DNA of 64,000 bases. Source: Saccharomycopsis fibuligera x Saccharomycopsis cf. fibuligera (Eukaryota; Ascomycota; Saccharomycetes; Ascoideales; Saccharomycopsidaceae). Of the stretch, positions 31,001 through 40,995 are shown one piece after another. The position numbers and the translations under genes are program-made. The stretch lies in the NCBI GenBank assembly GCA_001936135.1, contig CP012811.1, positions 2,666,001 to 2,730,000 of the forward strand, written 5' to 3'. The notes under the pieces are model-generated. The model did not search any database. It saw only the letters and a program-made list of their open reading frames with translations, and was not told where the DNA came from. The stretch's first letter is position 1, and the number at the start of each line of letters is the position of its first letter.

Positions 31001-32287
31001 TTCCGCGAGCAATTTTGGTGGGCGTAGAAGTTTTTTTAGTCTAGATTTGTTTGTTGCTTGGTCTTTGAAAATCAAATCGTAGAAAAATTGTAAATAATTG
31101 AACTGCACTTTCTCATTATTATACAAATTCCAAGTCTCCGTATCACTATAAAACACAATAAGATGGAATTTATGACGTTGCTTGTAATAATTGTAGCTGT
31201 TTTTCACCGTTATCAAGTCGCGATCTTCCTCACTGTTCAAATTAGCGTTGACGTCCTGAGTGTCCGGAAAATGCTTTTTCAAAATTTTTTTCAATATTTT
31301 CTCTAATCCGTCATCTGTTAGCACGTTTTTGTTGGAATAAAGGAGAGATGGATTGATGTTGACTGAAAACTTATTGGTAATATGGTTTGTATTGAAAGAT
31401 TCTCTAGCCCTCAAATCTATTAGCAAAACATTTTTCTTCTTAGCTAAAAGGTATTTTTGTAGCGATCGCGACGTTATTGAAGGTAGCTGCTTATTTGATA
31501 TCTCCATATTGACAAAATCATCCAACTCCTCATCATCCAAATCTCGCGATACGCTCAAATCATTATTTTTACTAAGGGTAGTACTGTTATGGTTGTTATT
31601 ACTGGCATCTTCATCTTCATTTTCTGAATGAGAGTCTTGATTTTTGTAATATTCGGGTCCATAATCCGTCAAGTAACTTTTAGTAGATTTTCTTCTTCTA
31701 ATAGTAGGAAAATAATAATCCTGACTCATGTTTTTAGATCGTAACGAGTTCACATACTCTTCAATTTCGCTTCGTATTATATTGAAATAGAACTCATTTT
31801 TATAAAACCCAATAAGCTGACTATATAGCTCAAGATCGTTATCCTTGGTTTGAGAATTTTCACTCAGGGATAAGCACACGGGAATGTAGTATATGATAAC
31901 AACGTAGCCAATAATGTAGTATGCTAGGGACTGGTATAACAACTCGCGCAAGCCACTAATGTCATTTGGGTCACCACCATTCATGACTCTAGAAAACAGC
32001 AACCTGAACTGCTCAAAATACTGCTCGGAAGAGTAAATTAGCTGGTATGCATTTTTGTCAAACGTGGCAGCGTAAATGGTGTTTGTGGATAAGATGTTCA
32101 AGATGTAGTGGTAGGTGGGATCACTAGAAAGAATCTCTTTTAGCTGCAAATCGCTCTTGCCTTCAATGATAGAAAAGACTGTCTGGAGGTAGTATACTGT
32201 GTATTCATGGTTAACTGAACTGAGAAAATCTGACACCAAGTGGTCGATCTTGTTGGTGATTTGATGAGACTGGTAGGAATCTGCCAT
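28019..32287 (-). CDS. DOA4: Ubiquitin-specific protease, Doa4/Ubp4-Ubp5 type
   Basis: A 1422-residue deubiquitinase. An N-terminal helical region leads to a rhodanese-like domain (about 270-440; LLIDLRARESFNTNHI), the layout of yeast Doa4, Ubp5 and Ubp7. A disordered Pro/Gln/Ser linker follows, with PPPPP and poly-Q runs (about 560-940). The USP core has the Cys box GLKNYGSNCYINSLLQC (catalytic Cys954), zinc-binding CxxC pairs (CLKCVKC, CPNCKKK) and the His box (SGHYTS, His1348; YFDD). Doa4 removes ubiquitin from endosomal cargo before vacuolar sorting. It is longer than Doa4 (926) because of the linker. Three CTG codons at 29930-29944 alternate with CAA in a Ser-Gln repeat. Confidence 0.88.
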   Translation of the reverse strand: MADSYQSHQITNKIDHLVSDFLSSVNHEYTVYYLQTVFSIIEGKSDLQLKEILSSDPTYHYILNILSTNTIYAATFDKNAYQLIYSSEQYFEQFRLLFSRVMNGGDPNDISGLRELLYQSLAYYIIGYVVIIYYIPVCLSLSENSQTKDNDLELYSQLIGFYKNEFYFNIIRSEIEEYVNSLRSKNMSQDYYFPTIRRRKSTKSYLTDYGPEYYKNQDSHSENEDEDASNNNHNSTTLSKNNDLSVSRDLDDEELDDFVNMEISNKQLPSITSRSLQKYLLAKKKNVLLIDLRARESFNTNHITNKFSVNINPSLLYSNKNVLTDDGLEKILKKILKKHFPDTQDVNANLNSEEDRDLITVKNSYNYYKQRHKFHLIVFYSDTETWNLYNNEKVQFNYLQFFYDLIFKDQATNKSRLKKLLRPPKLLAEGIESWLKLLEFQNVEDNSNTVEYENKYYVPQPEKIFQHITYQHTESSNGTAVKRVNTSNDINTTSLNYNHQRHHKQSNDSSRKVSNHLKQKGSLKRNSSSNYTTGSIQHELTRLGFSPPEGLPPPIPRKNSIKPNEFDVLNNPPKTAPPPVPSKSPLTQQQPSFDIVGDYRTKNGHIVPALSSSPSEYDTFSAPDQNQLPGSNYDAAKAAYEDISNSRGINNSIPAPTAPPPPPPPPPLQSAPVPMIPTIPQIPSVPPTTSAHAYLLFDQSEAKGTDNDNINGVRHVVSPYEASREQNYKRRKAPPPPPPPSQLLTFAQSPTVQYSSLAPPHIQNGIMNQYHYDQSQKSQSQLQLQLQQQSPIPSQPQQFQRQHHQMHQMSLPQSLPPQIPYQQQQVTHSPPAMYPPQQHAHLLLQPIQAIQVPPLQPPQQANQAQPVHLHRYYPAQQQQQQQQQQSRDRQPIPLAGPLISPQLQQFPPQQQQQQQQHQQQQQYHHHPMTGNAHKQQNTLQQLSIVGLKNYGSNCYINSLLQCIFSISKFSEVFLNTGYRRYGSEHSRSPIVSQALGKLFDKMSAYGGVIIAPTNFLNSCSKLRPDFQIPYQQQDTAEFLIFLLDVLHEELNGSDLIINEYPELLAPALNFKDVTEFDTSSRLSINVTDEEIRNYSKWFKNLTQKNGISPVTAFFQGQLESCLKCVKCMKVSKTFANFSVLTLPIVEKTSAKKKIRLEDCIKLFTADEILSGDNAWDCPNCKKKNDKLMEANNFYNSNYGDSGYGGGNGANDDQQMMLPDDRESSPITNGASHQKTFFNLRGKRKEKAKEKEKEKEKEMEKGKYKEKDKFKSMQITGNKTIKSLKFIQLPKVLVVNLSRFNFNKYGEQSSKNTTSIIFPIILDIKVKDKILTYKLFGFINHYGNLKSGHYTSVVNKQRPANANAKLHNGNGNGKNSKEKRDFWCYFDDENFKVNINPGINYSDNTITSSDVYVLFYQKVDSVI

Positions 32288-32921
32288 GATAGTGGAATTA
32301 GATCTGAGTGAGTCTTATTGGTAAAAGCCCAAGCTGTGGGCGGCTGGAGGAAAGTAAGCGAGGGTGAGGTGGCAGTGAGCAGTAGTGGCAAAGATAGTAA
32401 AAGACAGCGACGACTAGTACCATCTGAATCTCAGCGATAGGAGTAGTGTGTGCTGATGCTGCTGCTTTATTTGGTTTGATTTAATTTGATCTGGTGTAGA
32501 TGAGATTTGTTATACTTTCCCAGTGAAGAGAACCACACACTGCACACCTATACCACCGCACAAAAACTGCTAAGCGCGCTTCCAAGATCAAACTTTCACT
32601 ATACCAGATCATTGATGAGGCCTTGGAAATAAAGGTTTTTATGTGGTTACAGTACCAATGATATAAAATAATACTCTGGTATGTATTCTACAGTGATTCG
32701 GCATATTGCTGTGTTTCTCTGAGATAATTTAGAGAAGTATCTCTAGAGACGTAGTTCAAATAGCAAATTGCGTGTCCCAAAATAAATCATCGCAAAACAA
32801 AAAATGAAAATTCAAGAAACAGAAGAAGAGAAAGAAGAAGTGAAGAGAACTGCTACGAAGAACTGAAGCGCTAGAGCTATCTCAAAGCACACAGCTCTTT
32901 TTCTACAGATCTACTAACACA
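32288..32921. other. Divergent promoter region, DOA4-like gene / COA1
   Basis: 634 nt shared upstream region. A GTATGT (near 32680) and a TACTAAC (just before the COA1 ATG) occur but lack a usable AG between branch point and ATG. An intron in the leader is therefore not supported. No other feature is recognised. Confidence 0.5.
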
Positions 32922-33596
32922 ATGTCAACGACCTTTAGAATAAACGCTAAAGCTAGCTTCAGGGTCTTAGACCGCTTACTACCAGCCAACAACCGTCATG
33001 CCGTCTCCAGAACCAAGCCATACGCCATGATGGGAATACCATCATTAGCTCAACGTCAACAGAAAATGTTCCAGTCCACTACTACTACTGCTAGTCAGCC
33101 ACCTGGCTCCGCTTCTACCATTTCAAGCACCTCAACTACTTCTCCATCTACACCACCTAAGAGACCAATGACCGTCAACTCCGAGTTGCCGGACCCACTT
33201 GCCGAAAACAGAAAAGTCAAGTACCAATTCGCCCTTTTCAGTGTGCTAGTGACTGTGGCATTTGTGGCTATTGTCAACTATGAAAAACTTTCATCCCCAA
33301 TTATTGGTTCCACTATGCATGTTTTGAGAAGATCTCAAAAAGTTAAAGAATTGCTTGGAAACCAAGTGGATTTTGACTCCATTTTTCCTTGGATCAAAGG
33401 TGAACTTAATCAAATGAAAGGTAAGATTAATATTAGTTTTTACATAAAAGGTAGTAATGGTAAGATTGGTAAAGTGATTTTGGTTGCCGATAGACCAAAC
33501 AGATCTGTGCCTTTGACAATCTACGAATGGTCTGTTACTGTTGATGATGTGAAGCATGATATAATGAGTGATGATTCAGTTGACTTTCTCAGTTGA
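32922..33596 (+). CDS. COA1: Cytochrome c oxidase assembly protein Coa1
   Basis: Coa1 is an inner-membrane protein that acts early in complex IV assembly, with Mss51, Cox14 and Shy1 on newly made Cox1. The 224-residue product has a mitochondrial presequence rich in Arg and Ser/Thr, a SELPDPLAENRK motif (87-98), one transmembrane helix (about 101-118), then NYEKLSSPII, LRRSQKVKELLG and the conserved block PWIKGELNQMKGKINISFYI. The end EWSVTVDDVK also fits Coa1 (197 residues in yeast). The related Tim21 lacks the ELPDP block, so Coa1 is preferred. The Ser/Thr-rich stretch 51-78 is longer than in yeast. Confidence 0.93.
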   Translation: MSTTFRINAKASFRVLDRLLPANNRHAVSRTKPYAMMGIPSLAQRQQKMFQSTTTTASQPPGSASTISSTSTTSPSTPPKRPMTVNSELPDPLAENRKVKYQFALFSVLVTVAFVAIVNYEKLSSPIIGSTMHVLRRSQKVKELLGNQVDFDSIFPWIKGELNQMKGKINISFYIKGSNGKIGKVILVADRPNRSVPLTIYEWSVTVDDVKHDIMSDDSVDFLS

Positions 33597-34036
33597 ATTT
33601 TTGCCTAATTTTTTTTTTTTTTTTTTAATAGCCTTCTTGCGGATCTTTATGAAATACTCATCAATTTTCAAGCTACATTTAACGTTAGTTGCATTTACGG
33701 TCGCATTAGAATGCGTAACTATCTGAGCAAATTTCTCTTGATTGTTTTTTGAATTTTTCTTCCCCTGTTATTAAAATTTCCTAACGTTTGTACCATCTTA
33801 TCAAGTTTTTTTTTTTTTTTTTTTACATTTTCTGCTACGATATTCGACACATTTTATATTTTTTTGTCTTACTTAACTGTTGTTCTCAAGTTTTACACAT
33901 GTATATAAACACTATTTATCTAAAACTTTAATCGAATTTGAAATAAAGAAAGACTTGAAAACTTTATGAAAGCCTAATTAAAAAAATAAATCAAAAAAAA
34001 GTCGTAAATTCATGAAAAAACTAAAGCCTTTCCCCA
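33597..34036. other. Intergenic between convergent COA1 and APN1
   Basis: Contains T16-T17 runs near 33611 and 33808. No gene is recognised. Confidence 0.5.
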
Positions 34037-35158
34037 TCAAGAACTAAAAAATGCATCAATAGATTTTGATTTTTTAGCTCGTTTTGCTTTTGGCTTATCT
34101 TGCTTTGATGCTTTTTCCAAATCAGCAGCCCGTTTTTGTACTTTTTTCTCAAACTTCTTGTATTGTTCATCTCGTTCTTTTGCCCCCTTTTCGCCCAATT
34201 CATGTTCTTTTTCCTTGATATCTTGCTTTTGTTTCCCAGAAAGCCAATCAAGCAACTCAATTTCATGTTTATAATGTTCATCACCAACATTTGTCAGGTA
34301 AGGGGTTTCCAAAATTATTGGGATTCCTTGAAACCTTTCATTATTAGCAATGATACGGAACGCCTCAAGCCCCAAAAATCCCAAACCCAAATTTTGATGT
34401 AAATCCCTATTTGATAACAATGGCCCCTTAGAGTCGTTCAAATGAATAGCCAGCAAATATTCATAACCTATTATTTTATCAAAATTTCCCCAAAACTCAG
34501 CACAACTGTCTTCAGTACGTAAGTCATATCCGGCAGCAAATGAATGACACGTATCCACACATACCCCAACTCTATCCTTATCCTCCACTAAGTCAATCAC
34601 TTCTTTCAAATCTTCCAATTTGCAGCCAATAACATTATCACTGGCCATGTTTTCCAAAACAACTTTAACAAACTCCGTCTGTTTATGTGCCCTATTGATA
34701 CAATCAGCCAACTGAGCAATTCCCTTATCTCTATCGCCACCTTTCAACACCGATCCGGGATGTAAATTGTAATGGCCAATATCCAAACTTTCACATCTTT
34801 GCAAATCGTCAACAAAAGCATTATACGACTTTGTCATAGCATCGGGGCTCGGATTGCACAAATTGATGAAGTATTGACCATGAGGAAGCACATCTTTGCG
34901 AGTATCGTATTTCAATTCTTTGCAATTTTTCTTGAATTTGGAAATTTCTTCACTGGTTAGTGCAGGAGAATCCCAACGGCGAGGATTTTTCAAAAACATG
35001 GCAAACGATCTGCAACCTAGCTGGAAAGCATTGGTGACGGCGTTGGAAATACCACCGGTGGTTGCAACGTGAGCCCCAAACTTGAGGGAGGAACAGGCGT
35101 TGGCAACCGTATGCTCAAAAGTAATTATTTCCTTGGCAATTTGTTTAGCTTTGGCCAT
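34037..35158 (-). CDS. APN1: AP endonuclease, endonuclease IV family (Apn1)
   Basis: It cleaves abasic sites and 3'-blocked ends in base-excision repair, in nucleus and mitochondria, using three zinc ions. The 373 residues are close to yeast Apn1 (367). The EndoIV barrel begins KFGAHVATTGGISNA. Metal-ligand blocks are visible in order: HGQYFINL, NLHPGS, VLENMA, GVCVDTCHSFAAGYD, AIHLNDSKG and ILETPYL. The tail after about residue 305 is Lys-rich (QDKPKAKRAKKSKS), matching the bipartite nuclear signal region of Apn1. It ends SIDAFFSS, which resembles the IDxFF form of a PCNA-interacting motif; that reading is my inference. Confidence 0.96.
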   Translation of the reverse strand: MAKAKQIAKEIITFEHTVANACSSLKFGAHVATTGGISNAVTNAFQLGCRSFAMFLKNPRRWDSPALTSEEISKFKKNCKELKYDTRKDVLPHGQYFINLCNPSPDAMTKSYNAFVDDLQRCESLDIGHYNLHPGSVLKGGDRDKGIAQLADCINRAHKQTEFVKVVLENMASDNVIGCKLEDLKEVIDLVEDKDRVGVCVDTCHSFAAGYDLRTEDSCAEFWGNFDKIIGYEYLLAIHLNDSKGPLLSNRDLHQNLGLGFLGLEAFRIIANNERFQGIPIILETPYLTNVGDEHYKHEIELLDWLSGKQKQDIKEKEHELGEKGAKERDEQYKKFEKKVQKRAADLEKASKQDKPKAKRAKKSKSIDAFFSS

Positions 35159-35664
35159 TATTGGTACTGTGCGGTTTGCTTTATTATTATTTTTTTTTTT
35201 TTTTTTTTTTTTGGTAGCAAGTGTGTTAATGATATTACAAGTCTTCTCTCATTTCCGCCTTAATTCCACTGCGTACCTCAAAATCGCCAGTTTTTCGATG
35301 TTGAATCACGGTGCTCTCCAATTTTCAGCAGACTAGCTTCTGGTTAGTTGCCCTGGCGCCTATATTCCGCCACTGCGGTACTATAGGCGCTGTATGCGGG
35401 ACATAACCTTTTAACGAGAATCTATGAGCTTTAAAATACGGCTGCTGAGTCCTTCAAGAACTTTATAAAGGCCAATTTTACATATAACGCATCATAGCAG
35501 TGGTGGTCTATTTCGGAGTTTATTTATTTTATACTTGCGCAGACGTACACAAGCAATTAAATGAATTTCACATTGGGTAAAAAAACTAAGCCGAATAAGT
35601 AAGATGAACAAAAGCTGTTATTATTTATGCTAACGATATACCGATAGAGCCTTAAAATTGAAAG

Positions 35665-35708
<44 letters not shown>

Positions 35709-37041
35709 TAGAAATAAAAGCGCCAGCCACTGCCTGATTGTCGTTAGGCAATTAAAAGCGACAATAATCCCTGTTGAACCATTTTAGAATTAAAATTAGG
35801 AACTATGCATCAATACGTTAGCTAGAAAATAGGCGACTATGCTATGACAGGATGATATCCTAACAGGGAATAGCCAAGATCATTGCTTCCACGAATCGAA
35901 TATGCACTAGCAATCAAAATCGCGGTCATAACTGCAGCTACAGAAGCTACTACTAACTTTCTTTATGCTGAGATGTAACCTGGATCAATTTGCTTCAATT
36001 TTGATTCAATATGAGTAGTGAATCATTAAATTTGCGTACTCATCTCAAGGGATTGGCGCAGGAAAGCTCTAAAAGTACTCAATGCACCTACAGTGTACCT
36101 GTCCCCGGCTACCTTATAAGGCAATGATATTCATAATAATAATCGCTTGGATGGCCTTGATAGTTTTAAAATCAGGGCACAACAAGGCTTTGTTGGAGCC
36201 CGTTAGAGCAGGTAGTATATGTATATCTATAGTCAAGATTATATACTCAACATCAAACCTTAAGAGTTTTTGTCAGATAGAGATATCTGCTTAACCCTGA
36301 GCTAGCTCCCTCTACCTGAATAAATTTGAAGAATTTGAAGTGTGCAAAAACTTTTGAGTGTTTGTGATAACGATCAAAAAACTTATTTTACTAATTTTTT
36401 TTTCCTCAAGTATTATCCAATATCTTTATTATTGCAGTTAAAAACACATAAAATAAAACAGAAAAATTGGAAAAAAATAAAAAAAATCAAAAGAATATCG
36501 AAACACAAACATAAACCATAGGGTAAAAAGCACGTAAAATCAATAAAACCAAATAGAACTGAAAGCAGTTGAAAAACAACAAGTAAAAAGCAGCTTAAAA
36601 GGGGGGTGTAAGCAATGATAAGACCAATACCATAAAGATGAAGGAGCGTGTATATGTGATTGCATCATTGTGCAATTGCTTAAAATGAATAAGAAAGCAA
36701 ATTATCAGCAACGTATCAATATATGGTCAGCGCATGTCATGAAAAACGTCAATGTTAATTTTTTTTTTTTTTTTTTTGAAAAAAAAAAAAGGGTGTAAAA
36801 GTGAAAGTTAGAAAACATATGAATTAGAAATGAGCAATCAAGGAGCGAATAAAGTAGGTATTAAAAAGACAAAGCGTAACAGAAACAAGAACGGGGGCAA
36901 GAACAAAAGCAAAAATGGTAAAAGATTAGTATTAGATTAAAATAAAAAAAAAAAAAAAAAAAGGGAATCCTCAGCTTTTAAAACGAGTCAACACAACCTT
37001 GATTTTTTTTTCTTTTTTTTATTTTTTTTTTTTTTCATACA
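35159..37041. other. Long intergenic region with exceptional A tract
   Basis: About 1.9 kb upstream of APN1 and downstream of the SKG6-like gene. It has a T20-class tract near 35191-35212, a 41-nt A run (35665-35705), T19 followed by G and A12 (36759-36790), and an A20 run (36943-36962). A 70-codon ATG frame at 36082 has one hydrophobic segment but no other support. No RNA gene is recognised. Confidence 0.5.
35665..35705. repeat. Poly(A) tract of 41 nt
   Basis: Uninterrupted A on the plus strand, the longest homopolymer in the window. It may be length-variable and affected by sequencing error. Confidence 0.8.
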
Positions 37042-38730
37042 TTACAAATTTGATCCAGCAACACTAGCACTGTCAAATGGGTTATTATCACTCTCGTCAG
37101 AGTTGGTATTTGTTGTTTCACTATCTGACCGTTTGCTCTTCTTTGAACCTTTCACTTGTTGTTCCTCATCCACAGCCAGAGTGTCATCCCCATTTTGCAG
37201 TTGTTGCTGTTGATGATGATGACGGCTGGTCGTGGCAGCTGTACTGTGCATGGTATTGTTGGTGGTTGACTTTACACCTCCGACACTGTTTGCCGATATC
37301 GCGTCAGAACTTGTCTCACTTTGCAAATAAAAACTTTTACTGCTCTGTTGATTTCCTGCTACTGTTGGTCCTAATGGTACCAGGGGTGAAGGGAGTTGTT
37401 CCGATTTTAATTCGTTGCTTAATTTAGAGCTGGATTTTTTAATTTGATGGTGTTGATTTTGTTGTAATTGTTGACGTGCTAAAGTAGCTAATTTTGGATG
37501 GCTATTATTATTGTTATTGGTAGCAGTGCCAAGGCCAGTGAAGTTACTGTTACTATTACTGTTAACTGGTCTACCCAAATGCAAATTATTCAAGTCGGTA
37601 GAAGAACCTCTCTTATCGAAAAGTACACTGTTTCTGTTACTTCCGGGGATAGGCATGGTAAAATCGTTAGATTCCATCACATTTTTATTCAAAGATTTCA
37701 TGAAATATTGTTGGTTTAACGAATCTGTACTATTGTCACTAGCTATGTTGTGATGGTTTTGGTTATGTGTATGATTGTTATGGGATGTAAACGTAGTTGA
37801 AGCAGGAGGTACTGGAGGGTTAGCACCTCCACTGCTGTTGCTAGAGTCGTTGCTGGTAATATTTGGTTTACTGCTAAAGGAAGAGCTTTTTGATCTTTTG
37901 AAAAAAGATCTGGAACAGCTAGCAAGAGATGGTTTACCAGCGATGGGAGCGGTGGTATTATTGTTGTTTGTTTCTCCGATGGCTGAATGGCTAGAGCCAG
38001 CATCAGTTGCAGCTGGTACCTGCGGTTCTGCCAATGGAGCTACAGTTTCTGATGCTCCTGCTGCATGTCCAGGAAGATTAGCAATGGAGGAATTTCTGGA
38101 AGATGGCAACTCAGAGGCATTTTTAGTAGGAACAACTGGAATAACTCCTTCAAAATAATTCTGCAACAAATTTTCGGAGTCTTTTTTCGTCAAGTTGACA
38201 TTGCTGTTGTTGATATTCGTGCCATTTGAGTTATAATTCGTTGATGATATTAGGTTGTTATCACCATTACCATTAGTGACATTAGTGGAGGAAGAATAAT
38301 GAGTTTCTGGAGTAGTAGTGATTGCTTTTGATTCCTTATTATCAGTGATGTATTCTATTCTGGAACCGGCATTCTGATTATTGATGGCTTTCAAATTAGG
38401 ATGATAGCTGTAAGTTCTATATCTTTTTGACTTTGTTCTGGTTTGAGTTGATGGTGGAGGTGGTGGAGTGTTGGAGCTGTTTAAAGTTTCTTGGGTGCTG
38501 TTAAACTCTGCAGGCTTTTCCACCATTGGCGATTGTGGTCCTGCTAGCTGCTGGTAATTGTCAAAAGTCAAGTCAGCCTCCAAGTCAATGTTATTGAGCT
38601 TGTCTGATGTATCTTCTTTGCTTTTGATGTTTCTGTAGGATTTCCAGTAAATGAAAAGCAAAACAAAGACAATCACTGCAGAAGGTATGCCTACTGCCAA
38701 GCCAACGGTCAATGAGTCGGTGGTTGTCAT
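37042..38730 (-). CDS. SKG6: SKG6/TOS2-type single-pass bud-site membrane protein
   Basis: A type III single-pass membrane protein of 562 residues. The N terminus MTTTDSLTVGLAVGIP leads straight into one transmembrane helix (about 8-30, ending FIYWKSYR). This is the hallmark of the Skg6/Tos2 family, whose members sit at bud tips and necks in yeast. The rest is cytosolic and disordered, with poly-Asn, Ser-rich and PPPPP segments plus YRTYSYHPN. The ATG at 38730 is chosen; a further 5 codons upstream begin only at TTG. The function in polarised growth is inferred from the family. Skg6 versus Tos2 orthology cannot be resolved here. Confidence 0.8.
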   Translation of the reverse strand: MTTTDSLTVGLAVGIPSAVIVFVLLFIYWKSYRNIKSKEDTSDKLNNIDLEADLTFDNYQQLAGPQSPMVEKPAEFNSTQETLNSSNTPPPPPSTQTRTKSKRYRTYSYHPNLKAINNQNAGSRIEYITDNKESKAITTTPETHYSSSTNVTNGNGDNNLISSTNYNSNGTNINNSNVNLTKKDSENLLQNYFEGVIPVVPTKNASELPSSRNSSIANLPGHAAGASETVAPLAEPQVPAATDAGSSHSAIGETNNNNTTAPIAGKPSLASCSRSFFKRSKSSSFSSKPNITSNDSSNSSGGANPPVPPASTTFTSHNNHTHNQNHHNIASDNSTDSLNQQYFMKSLNKNVMESNDFTMPIPGSNRNSVLFDKRGSSTDLNNLHLGRPVNSNSNSNFTGLGTATNNNNNSHPKLATLARQQLQQNQHHQIKKSSSKLSNELKSEQLPSPLVPLGPTVAGNQQSSKSFYLQSETSSDAISANSVGGVKSTTNNTMHSTAATTSRHHHQQQQLQNGDDTLAVDEEQQVKGSKKSKRSDSETTNTNSDESDNNPFDSASVAGSNL

Positions 38731-39316
38731 TTGTCTTGGGAGCAATGACCTCTATCAGAGTGGATGATGATGTGCGGGCGGATCCGGTAATTGAGGGAAA
38801 CGCGGTGACAGCAAGAAGATGAGGGAAGATTCTTTTCTTTTCTCACTGTACAGATTATAACGAATGGCTCGGCATATAAGTCAAAGCGAGTGAACTGTTT
38901 TAGTAAATATGAACAAGCGAACGACAGGGAAGAGCAACAGCAGGATTGTACTTAACGGTCGATTTTGATGATGTGTATACTACAGTCAGGTTTGATGAGA
39001 AAAACTGGACACTGGAACTTGAACGAGAGGTTGACGAACGAAGGAAGTAATGAAACAAATAACAGTTTGATTTGAGAAACCGAAAAGTGTAGCAACACAA
39101 GCGAAAAATAATTATTGAAAGATAAAGCGAGAGAAAGAAAGATGGAAAGATGAAAATATGAAAAGAAAGAAAGAAAGAAAGAAAGTGAAGAAAAGATAAC
39201 GACTAAAAGAGAGCAAGCTGGAAAAATTTTGGGGGCAGATCTTGGACAGCGACCGATTTGATAGAGCCAGAAAAGCCAAACACTAAAAATAAAAAAAGTA
39301 TTGCGGAAAAGCTGGC

Positions 39317-39352
<36 letters not shown>

Positions 39353-40496
39353 GGCTCTGGGCCCCCGCGGCAGAATCAAAACAAGATGAAGCAAAAGAAC
39401 AATAGGCCACAGGCAGTAAAATTCAGGAACACAAAGAGCGCAATACTACAAGCCGGGGACGAGGGGGCCAGCAGCAGCAGCAACATCAGAAGCATTAGCA
39501 GCAGCAGCAGCAGTAGTAGGATTGTTTAGCAGCGATTGAAGGACATTGTCTCTGTCCACAGACAATATCTACAATATGCTACAGGGGAATATATACGGGC
39601 CTGCTGCTGTGCCTTCGAGGCCTCCAAGTGAGCTTGTGTTTTGCAAAAGAGCAATAACCACACCACACCACCAGCTGAAACTTACAAAGAAATGAATACA
39701 AATGTTGGCTTCGAGCCCTTTTGGTGGATGAGTGTTTTTTATTTTTTTATTTTTTTTTATTTTTTTTTTTCCACTCATGTTTTCCATGGCGCAGGCTTAG
39801 TTTACTCAGTTTTATACCACTTTATACTCCAAAAGCTGGCTCAACAACCACATAAAACAGCAGAAAAAGACAAAAACTGCGAATTTGTATGCTGTTTCCG
39901 GCAATCCTGTGCTGCGTTCTGATGCGTATAGGTGTATTTTGGTGATACCTGCTGTATGATGGTGCATATTTATGCTCGTCAAAAACTTTTTAATGCAGAG
40001 TATGCAGCTAATGCACCAGCCTACTGCTGAGCACTGCATAACAATGCTATATAATGCGGTTTTAGAACTTCCACCACAGAGTGATGCGTTTCTGCCAAAT
40101 AGCGCATCCTTATGTATTTGCATGTTTCCATGTTGCGGCTTACGCGTATAAGCATGCATCTATCACATGCCTGAAATATATCACATGACTCTGGCTTGAG
40201 AGCCGAGGGCATCGCGCTACCAAAACAAACCAAAGTAAACGTTCGCGAGCCATTGATGGCAATTCTGACGATGACGATGACGATGATAATGATGATGATG
40301 ATAATATTATTGGATCTCATTGCCGTCAGTATTTCCTTTCTATATTCTTTATCGCCACCGCTTTTTGCTGCTGTGTCAACTTTGATTTCGTTACCTCATC
40401 AATAAACAAACAAAACCATTCACAGATTGTCTTTTCTGCCTCATATCTCTTTGACCTTCTTAATTCACTACCTCGGAACATATTATAATCCTCATC
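38731..40496. other. Long divergent intergenic region with microsatellites
   Basis: About 1.8 kb between the divergent SKG6-like gene and ATG44. It contains GAAA repeats (39161-39184), an 11-copy AGC repeat (39318-39350), more AGC/CAG clusters (39470-39522), T-rich runs (39735-39770) and GAT repeats (40270-40305). A 152-codon minus-strand frame here starts at a non-ATG codon and is low-complexity. No gene is recognised. Confidence 0.5.
39318..39350. repeat. AGC trinucleotide microsatellite, 11 copies
   Basis: Eleven perfect AGC units in noncoding DNA upstream of the SKG6-like gene; a second looser AGC cluster lies at 39470-39522. CAG/CTG repeats are prone to length change. Confidence 0.85.
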
Positions 40497-40995
40497 ATGC
40501 CATTCGTAAGTGGCCGTCCTCCTTGTTCTTCTTCAATCAGCCTTTTTTTTGATTTTTTTTTCTCTTTTTTTCTTTTTTTTTTTTTTTTTTGATCGCATCA
40601 AAACTATTAACACCTCTTCTAGCTTGGTAAAACTCTTCATATAGCCACTGACTTGGTGTTGGCTTCTGCTTTTTTGGCCGGTGTGAGACGCTCTACCGGG
40701 TTAACGTACGTACTTTTGTCTCTTTTGATTTAGGGTATCTGATCCGTTGATTTGTTGATCGAAAGATCTGTTTCTGTCAAATTTTCCTTTTCTTTTTTTT
40801 TTGTTGTTGTTCTTATTTTTATTTGCATCTACTAAAGTATTCTCAATACTAACTCAAATACTAAGCCCAAATCTTGAATCCGTCAACGACAATTTCGTCC
40901 AGCAGTACGGCAAAAAGTACTTGGACGTGGGTGAATATGTATTTGACGCCTCAGTGGGCTACTTCAGTTCCAGCAGCTACTTCAAAAGAAAGTAA
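40497..40995 (+). CDS. ATG44: Mitofissin Atg44 (PF08520/DUF1748), three exons
   Basis: Exons are 40497-40505 (only ATG CCA TTC), 40623-40705 and 40866-40995. Intron 1 (117 nt) has GTAAGT and TCTAG with a TATTAAC branch-like site. Intron 2 (160 nt) has GTACGT, TACTAAC (40847-40853) and AAG. The joined protein is 73 residues: MPFLGKTLHIATDLVLASAF, then a family-typical LAGVRRSTGLTP and the conserved C-terminal block (KKYLDVGEYVFDAS to SSSYF). Length and blocks fit the DUF1748/mitofissin family. Atg44 resides in the mitochondrial intermembrane space and drives fission for mitophagy. No single unspliced frame encodes it. The less usual AAG acceptor is the weakest point. Confidence 0.85.

Noticed and set aside
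32677-32921. Possible 5' leader intron of COA1 (GTATGT, TACTAAC)
   Set aside because: There is no AG acceptor between the branch point and the ATG.
32922-33596. Tim21 as identity of the mitochondrial protein
   Set aside because: The SELPDP motif and the PWIKGELNQMKGKINISFYI block are specific to Coa1.
36082-36294. 70-codon frame with one hydrophobic segment
   Set aside because: It is isolated, AT-biased and not recognisable; likely chance.
38952-39410. 152-codon minus-strand frame with a poly-Ala run
   Set aside because: It starts at a non-ATG codon. The Ala run is just the AGC microsatellite read backwards.
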